A DNA stretch of 64,000 bases from Choristoneura fumiferana. Lineage: Eukaryota > Arthropoda > Insecta > Lepidoptera > Tortricidae. The notes beneath the pieces were generated by a model that saw only the letters and a program-made list of their open reading frames with translations, had not been told where the DNA came from and ran no database searches. Location: the NCBI RefSeq assembly GCF_025370935.1, contig NC_133491.1:6279971-6343970 (forward strand), written 5' to 3'. Positions within the stretch are counted from its first letter, which is position 1, and each line of letters begins with the position of its first letter. The position numbers and the translations under genes are program-made. Positions 1 through 8,900 of this stretch are shown here, piece by piece.

Positions 1-170
1 GATCTGCAAGCCAAAGCCGCAGCGTAGGATGTTCACCAACGAGATGAACAGAAGGCCAGGTTCAAGGTGCGGGTTCAGTGGATGCAAGCCGCTTCCATCC
101 GAGGCAAATGGAGGCCTTGGGGGGAGGCCTGTGTCTAACAGTCGACATCCTACAGCTGATATGAGAATGA
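1..170 (+). mobile_element. RTE-type LINE 3' end, fragment
   Basis: The stretch resembles the 3' end of the RTE-like LINE also found at 18478-19215 and 56917-57560. The shared part is the run around GCAGCGTAGGA, then a GTCCACCAACGAGATGG-like segment (here mutated), which encodes the VGRPPTRWTDDL-type tail of the RTE polyprotein. It ends near a GCTGAT-AT-GA run, as expected for an RTE tail. The left part is cut by the window edge and the reading frame is broken, so it is a dead remnant inside an intron of osa. Confidence 0.6.
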
Positions 171-539
171 TAATTTTCTGATTGTTATAAACAAAACATA
201 TTGTGATAATACATTTTTTAACACCTACAATTGTATTGGCAATTTTTGTGTCAGAACCAAACTTCTACCAGTCAGCCATTTTATACAGTTAATTGCCAGT
301 TAAGGTAGTCCAACTGTCCCATGCTTATTACACAACCACAATGAGAGCTGTCAGAAGGAATGCCAGGATCCTTGTGTATATTGGGGTATATGGGGCTCTA
401 TTCGAAAATTAAGTCAATGCCATTGTAAATATATAATATCTACATACAAACATGGTGTGCCCCCTTAGGAAAGATGGTGATCACAGCAGAATTAAAAACA
501 AAACAGTTTCTTTTGACAAATTCTGTGTTTGTTCCCAAA

Positions 540-771
540 TTACTGTAAACTCAGGTTTCTATAGTCCAAGCGTTCATCAATAGTCAAATGGACTTTTTAA
601 CATTTTGAACAATTACAGAACTGCTAACGTTTAGGAGTTCATTGTGCATTTCTATTGGATTAGGCTGCGATGAACTCCTAGATGACGTTAGCAGTTATGT
701 TATTGTTCGAAATATCAATCCGTTTGGACTATTGATGAATGCTAGACTATAGAAACCTGCCTTTGCAGTAA
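540..771. mobile_element. 232-bp palindromic MITE
   Basis: Two long arms face each other. The left arm begins TTACTGTAAACTCAGG and carries TTTCTATAGTC, CATCAATAGTC, AACTGCTAACG and AGGAGTTCAT. The right arm contains the reverse complement of each of these in the opposite order and ends CAGTAA. Arms are about 105 bases with a spacer of some 25 bases. There is no coding potential. This is the shape of a fold-back MITE; the parent superfamily is not identified. Confidence 0.7.
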
Positions 772-781
772 ACAATACTAA

Positions 782-828
782 CCCCCTGTTTTACCATAAA
801 ATTAATCAATGGGTGGTGAAGCAGCCCC
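782..828. mobile_element. 47-bp minimal MITE with TAA target duplication
   Basis: The element is little more than two terminal inverted repeats, CCCCCTGTTTTACCAT at the left and ATGGGTGGTGAAGCAGCCCC at the right. They match the ends of the full 140-bp copy at 63121-63260. It is flanked by TAA on both sides (779-781 and 829-831). The TWA-type 3-bp duplication fits the PIF/Harbinger superfamily. It is an internally deleted relative. Confidence 0.65.
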
Positions 829-1164
829 TAAATCTTTTAAAATTTACATCCTCACTTACATAAAATCCCCATGTAAAATCTAAATCAATTTAGCCAAATC
901 ATATAATACCGGTTGATTTCGAGCCTATGAGGAATCAAACTAAGCCTATTTAGGAACATTGTTGGAATGGCTGGTGTTTGGGATAACCAAATCCAGATTA
1001 ACAGTCAGTTTAGCCACTTCCTTTTTATCTTGTTTAATAATATTAGCTATATAAAGCAATACTAAATGCTATTGGTTCAGTAATCTAGTGCCATGCATAA
1101 GATGAGAAGCATGAAACAAAACTTAAAGCCATGGTTTAAAATTATGTTTGATTATGATGCTCAC

Positions 1165-1705
1165 CGTGGAATTTCTATAGGGGTTTGATTGAGGGTTGTA
1201 AGGCATTGGCCTTGGCGGGGGCCAGCCAGGTGCAGGGCCATAGCCTGCCGGAGGCTGCTCGTAGCTATTGGGGTAGCGGTGCGGCGGCGCACCGCTCGCT
1301 TGCAACAGCGAGTTGAGCGTCGGCGTCGGCCCGGCGCCTGCGACGTCGGTTGCCCCGGGAAAAACCGCTGCTGCGGTGGCGGACCGCGCGGCTTCCCGCC
1401 GAAGCCGGTCGCTGCGCGTAATAAGGATCCGCACCGTCCGGTATCTATATTGACCGTATGGGTCGCCCGGAGGCCGGTCCGCGATCCGGTCATGGCCGGG
1501 CGCTTCACCGCCGTCTCGCGGCGGCCGGGCTCGCCTGACATCGGCGATTACTCTTTGTGTTCACGACGCCATCGGGCGGAACGCGCCCGACGGACTTGTC
1601 GGTGCCATTCTGTAATAGAGCATTCCGAGATTCACTGAGCTGCTCCGATTGACTCAGCTCTACGTTCGTATCACTACGCTGGGACTCCGCCTGCGTCGCA
1701 GCCAT
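1165..1705 (-). CDS. osa: osa, N-terminal coding exon (ARID1-type BAF subunit), partial and frame-broken
   Basis: Osa is the large ARID-containing subunit of the BAF/SWI-SNF chromatin remodelling complex in the nucleus; this low-complexity N-terminal part precedes the DNA-binding ARID. Visible landmarks, in protein order, are MAATQAESQ (ATG at 1705, GACATGG context), DPYGQYRYR, ADPYYAQRP, PPPQQRFFPGQP, GPTPTLNSLLQ, HRYPNSYE and PYNPQSNPYRNST, followed by a clean donor (exon end 1165, then GTGAGC). From memory, PQQRYIPGQ-PTPTLNSLLQ-HRYANTYDP occurs in the same order in Drosophila Osa. The landmarks lie in three frames: shifts fall near 1438-1441, 1395-1397 and 1330-1332, each explained by one missing base beside a G run, and there is a further two-base discrepancy at about 1500-1560. 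This may be assembly error or a real lesion. Later exons are left of the window. The identity rests on motif order, not a search. Confidence 0.75.
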
Positions 1706-2150
1706 GTCGGCTGGTTGCGGACGGCCGCCTGCTTACACTTTGCTCTGGCGATCGACCGGCTCGCTTACGTTACGTCGAAATCGGGCGTCGGATTGCAAAA
1801 CCGCGACGCGGACACTTCCATCACTAATAAGCCGATTAACTTCGCACAGAGTAACGCGAAACGACGAAAAATCGTTCACCGACGCACACACATCGATCAC
1901 ATATCTACTCCATTGGCGTAAACGAGGTTAGGGAAAAGGTTACATAGCTAGCAGGCGCTTTTGTCACGTAAAAACAGAACATTTCATACCACTTTCACGT
2001 TTAAAACACTTTGTATGCAATCACCAATAACAAAACTCATTCCTAAACCTATAAACGATTGAAATACTTGAAAACAGAACAATAGAATCACGAAACTTCC
2101 AAATTATTGGCGTCCGCCATTGATATTCTACAGCGCTTGACGACGCTTCC
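1706..2150 (-). promoter_or_regulatory. CpG-rich 5' region of osa (presumed 5' UTR and promoter)
   Basis: Upstream of the osa ATG the sequence stays rich in CG dinucleotides to about 1930, then turns AT-rich with further CG-containing patches near 2100-2150. The short open frames here have no recognisable protein content. Position and composition suggest the 5' UTR and core promoter; no TATA box or initiator was confidently placed. Confidence 0.4.
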
Positions 2151-2953
2151 ACCTATATTCACTATGGTTGGAGGGAAATAAATTGGTTAACGGTGTTTTC
2201 ATGAAGAATCTTCAGTGAATTATTTGAAATATATCTTTTCTAATGTATTAAATAGGCTGTAATTGGTTATTTTAATAGCAATAATCGAAAATATCGAAAT
2301 TTATTCGTGCATGTTTACATTTTCGCACTCTTGCGACACGTAGTTACTACAATACTACCAACCGCACGGCTTTTAGCTTGTGACAAGTTCCGCTGGCTGG
2401 CGCCAATGCTTTTATGCCTAACTTCACTAAATTTGTGCAAATAAATAAAATAATAAAAATAAAATATCCATAATGTTCCTCTTTTAATTAAAAAACTAAT
2501 GATAAACTTTTTTTTCATTTAGTCAACAGAAGAGCATGATTTTTCTACGGTGTAAGTAATAAATCAGTAGGTACGACATACTCCATTTGCAAAAAAATAT
2601 ATATTATTTCAATAATTTCACTACAAATCATTATTATTTTATAAATTAGTTGAAAGTTACTTTCCTGGATAATTACTCAATAATTATGGCTGTAAAGTAA
2701 TGACTATCGCTATGTTAATTTCAAAATTCAATTAAACAACAACGGTGTTCTCTATGGTCGAAGTTGGTTTTCAATTACATAAAGTAATCGATTTCTGTAA
2801 CTAGGTTAATCGTTACAATCGGAAATGTTCGATTTTGGAGTTCGAACTCATTGCGCGTGCGCGTTAAATTTAAGCTACTGTTACACATGCTCGTCATAGC
2901 GCGTACACACCGCCCAACAAGCGCCAACGAACGAATGGGTTTCGTTGGTCCTG

Positions 2954-3050
2954 CAGGGCTACTACGAAACTCAAAACTCGAAGTTCTTTTCGTGTCGTGC
3001 GATCCCTCTCGCTCTCGTATTAAATAGCTTCGAGTTTCGTAGTAGCCCTG
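2954..3050. mobile_element. CWG-flanked palindromic MITE, copy 1
   Basis: The element starts CAGGGCTACTACGAAACTC and ends with the mirror image GAGTTTCGTAGTAGCCCTG, with a CCCTCTCGCTCTCGTATTAAA middle shortened by a deletion. CTG flanks both ends (2951-2953 and 3051-3053), a 3-bp target duplication. Length is 97 bases. See copies at 3162, 3580 and 15440. Confidence 0.75.
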
Positions 3051-3161
3051 CTGTCTGGACGGCTTAGCGAACACCAACGATCGTTCTTTGGCGTGTGCCG
3101 GTGATCCGAAGCGTGGCGGTTAGACCAAAGGAATCGTACCATTACGTTACATCGAATCCAG

Positions 3162-3266
3162 CAGGGCTACAACGAAACTCGAAGTCCCTCTAACACCACT
3201 TAAACTATTTAAAACGAGAGCCAGAGGGACGGTACGACACGAACTTCAAGTTTCGTAGTAGCCCTG
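3162..3266. mobile_element. CWG-flanked palindromic MITE, copy 2
   Basis: It has the same ends as copy 1 (CAGGGCTACAACG and GTAGTAGCCCTG) with the internal GTCCCTCT/AGAGGGAC pair. CAG flanks both sides (3159-3161 and 3267-3269). Length is 105 bases. The middle is diverged relative to copies 3 and 4. Confidence 0.75.
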
Positions 3267-3579
3267 CAGTGTGGACGGTCGCCGAAAGCCAACGAACGAC
3301 CGCTCAAGTTGATTGAAGCGAAAGAGCGTAGCGTGCAAAATTCTGATTTATCCTTCTTGTTTACCTGGTCTATATTTCACGCCGTTTACGTCACTTAAGT
3401 ATGGAGAGCTTATTATACGATATAAAACTATCAATTATAATCATATCGTCGTCCATTTTTAATTTAGGAATGCAAGCCGGAATCAGAGGTGCCAACGAAC
3501 GTTTGCTTGAAGTTTGACGATACGTTAGTATCTCTTAGTAGTCTGTGGTTTGACGCACCTTCGTGCAGATGAAATACAG

Positions 3580-3702
3580 CAGGGCTACTACGAAACTCGA
3601 AGTTCGTATCGTACCGTCCCTCTCGCTCTCCTATTAAAGAGTATAAGTGTCAGAGGGACCGCACGACGCGAACTTCGAGTTTCGAGTTTAGTAGTAGCCC
3701 TG
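3580..3702. mobile_element. CWG-flanked palindromic MITE, copy 3
   Basis: A near full-length 123-base copy. The inverted arms run CAGGGCTACTACG, AACTCGAAGTTCGT and CCCTCTCGCTCTC against GAGGGAC, CGAACTTCGAG and GTAGTAGCCCTG. CAG flanks both sides (3577-3579 and 3703-3705). Confidence 0.8.
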
Positions 3703-3749
3703 CAGGTTTTCAGGCAGTTTCATACGTAGCCTATGTATTATTTATTCCA

Positions 3750-3982
3750 GACGTCCAGCTACCGTCATACCAAATTTCATGACTAAGCCCAGCGGTTGTT
3801 ATTTAGAGATTTTATCCCTATCCCGTGGGAATATCGGGATAAAAAGTATCCTATGTTTTAATAAAGGTAATAATTAACTTTATGCCAAATTTCATCCAAA
3901 TCCGTCCAGCCGTTTCAGCGTGAAGAAGTAACAAACATGCTAACTCACTCACAAACTTTCACATTTGTAATATTAGTAGGAT
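3750..3982 (+). repeat. Lepidopteran dispersed repeat (TTAGTAGGAT-ending family), partial
   Basis: The segment carries the family landmarks CCCAGCGGTTGTTATT, CCGTGGGAATATCGGGATA, AAAGTATCCTATG, AATTTCATCCAAATCCG, AGCCGTTTCAGCGTGAAG and the end AATATTAGTAGGAT. Copies or relatives lie at 17012, 21289, 24321, 41100, 47131, 51207 and 55444. The family resembles non-autonomous Helitron-like repeats of Lepidoptera, but I have not proved that class. Confidence 0.6.
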
Positions 3983-5424
3983 ACCATAACCAACCGCCTT
4001 TAACACATCCAAGATTGGAATTTTGTTGCTTTTTGTGGTAACTTTAGACAAAGAAGTCCAAGTGGTAACATTGTTACAAGGTTGCCACAAAACCATTCGT
4101 CTGCATGAAACCTAATAGCCAAATGAAATGATAGAAACAAATATTTTAAAATTGCTTTATTTCATGTAAACGTTCGTTAAAACGGAAGGCTTTTTAAAGA
4201 CATGTTACAATGTTGTAGAAGTTAAACTCAAAATATAACTACGCTGTTTTTCTTCTGACAAACATTCATTTAAAATATTGTCAACTTAGGTTGAATCATT
4301 TAATTATAATTGCACTGCAATGCTATTTATTCCTTTAACACATGCAAAAATAACATATGCCACCTCAAAAAATGTCGAAGCAGTATACCTCAAATAAAGG
4401 CAATAGATTATTTTATATTTTAATGTCCTGCCAAATGGAAAGAATTAAGTCATAGTTAGTTTAAAGTAGAATTATTGCCTTGTTTGCCATAATACTTAAT
4501 ATTTTTATTTCGTTAATGTCATGAATCCATTTAACGAATAAGTCTAAAATTATTGCAATTAATTAGTAAACATGTCAGAAATATTAAAAGCTTTTAGGCA
4601 AATGCATGCATGTGGATATGGGAAGTTTTTTTGTATGTATTATGTACACAAAAATCACATCAGTCATACTTGATACTACTCGCGGATCTTCTATTCAAAA
4701 TTACTCGAACACAATGCTACATTTTAGTTGAGCTAAATTATTAATAAATGCCAAATTTTATAATTCATACTTATTAATAACGTTATGTTTTTTTTTTCAA
4801 TATAACTCTATAAAAAGTACACATAAATTAGTTATGGCATATTATTTTTCTTAACAATAAAACAAATCTCAAATTTAACCTAATTTAAGTACAAAGATTA
4901 CGGCTTCAAAATTATAACAAAGAGACAGAACTGGCTAATGAAAGCCTACAGTCGTTATGAGTTATGACTCATAGAGGCAATTACGGCAATGTGGATCCAC
5001 TTACCACATAAAGTATTATTCAAATGATTTTAATAAAATTTAACAAAAGCTAATAATGCCTTTTTTTGCCAACAGATCTACAACATGTCATATTATGGAT
5101 GCGGTTTGCCTCACAAGGTTCAAATACTCTGTGCTATGTAAAATACTCTATTGATTTATCTTGAAAAAATAGTATACTTTGTTATTCACAAGTCGTTAAA
5201 ATGCCAAACATGGATACGAATGAGAGTTAGAGCTTATCAATTAATTTAATTTTCAAATCGGAATGTTTTCCTTGACCTTTGACGGACGCCTAAATTATTA
5301 AACAATTTCGATATGCCACTATAATTTTTACACCCTTATTTATTAATACTGAAACAGTTCTAACGTTGCTCCAATACTCTATACGTCTAGGAGTTAATAA
5401 GGCAGTTCTTAAACTCAACTGTTC
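3983..5424. other. AT-rich flank between osa and katanin; no gene seen
   Basis: This stretch downstream of katanin is AT-rich, with stops in all frames. No exon-like open frame, tRNA-like fold or element boundary could be supported. Part may be katanin 3' UTR. Confidence 0.4.
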
Positions 5425-5430
5425 TTTATT
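5425..5430 (-). promoter_or_regulatory. Candidate polyadenylation signal for katanin
   Basis: The plus strand reads TTTATT, which is AATAAA on the gene strand, about 530 bases past the katanin stop codon. It is the nearest canonical hexamer I found. In AT-rich DNA such a hexamer is common by chance. Confidence 0.3.
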
Positions 5431-5962
5431 TATTTTTAAAATACATTTTGCAATCGAATCGCATTTTGATACAATAACAGAAAATTGTTTGTGTTATACA
5501 CGAATGATACTTTCAAACGCCGTCGTGCGATCCGCCGTGTTCCACTAAATTTCGTTCTCTAAAAGCATCATTAAAATAATGTTATTTAAGTAGTTACGAT
5601 AATTATTTAAGTAGGTTTATACATTGCATTTTTCGTGTATAAAGTACATAGTAGCGTTTCTCTATCATGTTTACTTCACAGATGATCGATTAGCTTTTGA
5701 ATCGTATGACATTATTTACTGGTTAAATCGAGGTTGGACTAGAGATTCTTAAATTCGAAATTCTGAAACTGACAACTTTATAATAAAGTTTCTAGATAAT
5801 GATATAAGTATTGCGCTCATGCTTAATGGATACATGTTAACTTTTCATCTCAAGGTCACCAAAAAGTATAAGGGGAAAAAGTTTTTTAAACTGAAGTGAA
5901 CACAGGACCGCACGCCGCAAAATGTAGTCTAGTTAAGTTTAGTTGTGTTCTCAGCACGACAA

Positions 5963-8900
5963 TCAGGAGGATCCGAACTCCGCCATCCACGACAGATACT
6001 TCTGTATGTCGCCCTTGGACACCGATTTGTTGCATTTGTTCAGTGCTTCGAGGAAGTCTTGCTTGGTGACTGGGAGGTCAAGTTCTTCCTTGGCCAGCTG
6101 TTTGATCTGCTCGGGTTTGAGGCCGGCGATTTTACGGCGCATCGACATCATTGACGCGTCTCTGCAATGTAGACAAAATGGTGTTGATTGATGATTGACC
6201 ACATAAAAACTATTTAATTGCGAGTGTTTTTGGAGTCGTGTGAATAGATAGATAATAAATCGTAAAAAAATCAACATCATCATCTTATATCAGCCGTAGG
6301 ACGTCTACTGTTGGACATAGAAGACTATTACACAAAGTGGACTGCTCGTAGTTTTATAATCATAAGTAATAGTCGCAGTAGATAAACATAATCCGCAACT
6401 AGTATGTATGCATATGTATAAAACCCTAAAGGATACTAAAGTAAAGAAATATAAACAATTGATAAACATTGAAATACAATTACAAAGGCGATCTCAACAT
6501 TTGAGCGAAAGAGATGAGCATTTATTTACGGCTCAACAAAGAGACTATTTGCAAGAACAGCAAGCGAATCTTCCAATGAGGCTGGCATAGTCACATATAG
6601 CATAGGTTCACTAAAGCCTCGAAAAAAAAAAAGGAAGATAAAAAAATCAACAGCATTACGAAAGCATACTAACCTGCAAACATTAGTAATGTCCGCTCCG
6701 GAGTACCCATCAAGTTTCTTGGCAATAGCCCGCAGGTCCACCTCGGGGTCCACTTTGACCTCCTTCAGGTTGATCGCCAGCAGGGCCTCGCGGCCCTCCT
6801 GCGTGGGCAGCGGGATGTAGATGCGTTTCTCGAGCCGCCGCCGGAGCGCCTCGTCGATGTCCCACGGGAAGTTTGTTGCCGCTAAGACCATTACCACCTG
6901 GAAATTTAAATTGCGATAATTAAGATGGGATTTTAGCAGTGTTTTATTTTTAAATTGGGGGGATAATCTATAGCGTGTGTTGAGTAGGCAGCAGGTTAGG
7001 CAGCGCTACGGTGGCGCGCTGCTGGCTGATAAGGATATTGTAACAGTAAGCAAACTGAAGTCGCATTGATTGATTGATGTATTAGTGACAAAATAAATGT
7101 CAAACCACGAGTTACGTTACGTTTTGCTCGTTTGCACATTTTGCTTTTTTGCACCATTTTGCGTGTTAATCATTTTCAGCTGAAGGTGTTTGAAGTGTAT
7201 CACATTCACACTGAGATGTTATAACTTATGTATATAACTATAACCCCCCTATCAAGTTATATAGAGAATTTAGTGTAAATACGAAAGTTACCGAGAAAAT
7301 ACGGTAGAAAAGGATTATTCACTAAATCCGTGTACGTTACCTTGGCAGGTTCGTCTGTGGCGGAGCCGAGGCCGTCCATTTGCACGAGCAGCTCGGACTT
7401 GACGCGGCGCGAGGCTTCGTGCTCGCTGTCCGAGCCGCGCCGCGAGCACAGCGAGTCAATCTCGTCGATGAATATCGTGCTCGGCGCGTAGAACCGCGCC
7501 TGTGCATAATATACATATAAATATGTAATGATAAAACTCAAGACATGTCACACTGGACACTGGTCCACTTATTTAAAATCTGTTATCTGACCGAACTGCA
7601 GGACGCGGAATCGGCGGAATGCAACCAGTCCCTCATTGAACTATTAATATGTATGCACAAAGGGTCTAACCCTACCAATGCTTAAGTATATTTTTGTGGT
7701 AAGACCATTTGTGCAAGAACGCACCATGCGGTTAGCCGTGCGGTTTTGGCGCTCCGTCCCTCTCTAGAGTAGGTAGACTAGGTTTGTTAGGCACTGATTT
7801 TAATATTCAGAGAAAGGCTTTTTATAGTAAAAATGAATTTTAATTAGGAAATACGTGTTTACACAAAGTCAATAGTTGAGAGATTAATTTGTTGGTATTG
7901 CCAAGACGCAACACCCTTTTCAAAGTTTCGGTCGAGAAAGAGACGGTACTAAAGCACCCGGCTAACCGCATAGTGCTTAGTAGCCTTTATGTTCGTTACC
8001 ATTTCAAAGAGCAACCGCACGAGTTTCTCCGACTCGCCGCGGTACTTGGATGTGAGCGTGGAGGAGGACACGTTGAAGAAGGTCGTCCCGCACTCGGTGG
8101 CGACCGCCTTCGCCAGCATCGTCTTGCCGGTGCCGGGCGGGCCCACCATCAGCACGCCCTTCCACGGCCGCCGGATGCCCTGGGAACGAATAATAGTACA
8201 TTACTGTAGAGGCCGGGAAGTAGGGGGGTTGCCGGCCGAGGCTTGTATAGTGCTTTTCTCAAACATTACGTAAAATAAAATAAAAATAAAAAAAAAACAA
8301 GAAATGAAGCTGGCGGGAAAAATGACTCAAATTAAAATAGTATTAATAATAAATTGTTTAAATCTCAAATACCTACCAGTGTTGATCTGTGTTCATTAGC
8401 ATGTAATTTAAACGCTATTTTTTATTCCTAGGTGAAAGAATAAACCAATTTTAGTACGATATTTAGAATAAATAATAAAAAATTTCAGGTGGCAGGACCT
8501 TGTGCAAGGTCTGCCCGGATTGCTACCACCATCTTGCTCGCTAATCCTGCCGTGAAGCAGCAGTGCTTGCACTGTTGTGTTTCGGCGTGGAGAGTAAGAC
8601 AGCCGGTAAAATTACTGGCACTTGAGGTATCCCATCTTAGGCCTCTAGGTTGGCAACGCATCTGCAATACCCCTGTTGTTGCAGATGTTTATGGGCGGTG
8701 GTGATCTCTTACTATCAGGTGACCCACTTGCTCGTTTCCCTTCCAGTCGAATAAAAAAAAAACTAATATAAAGGAATCAAGCGACAAAAAGAGGTCAAGG
8801 AAAATTAACACAAGTCAAATTGTTTCATATAGGTACTAGTTCAGGTAAGATTGATTCAAGTGAGATAAATAATGTTGAAATGATCGCGATGTTCATAGCC

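Noticed and set aside
1189..1638. A 149-codon open frame on the plus strand
   Set aside because: It is antisense to the GC-rich osa exon; open frames on both strands follow from high GC. The minus-strand reading has conserved motifs, this one has none.
2775..3077. A 100-codon minus-strand open frame
   Set aside because: It runs through MITE copy 1 and its inverted arms; the residues are translations of the palindrome.
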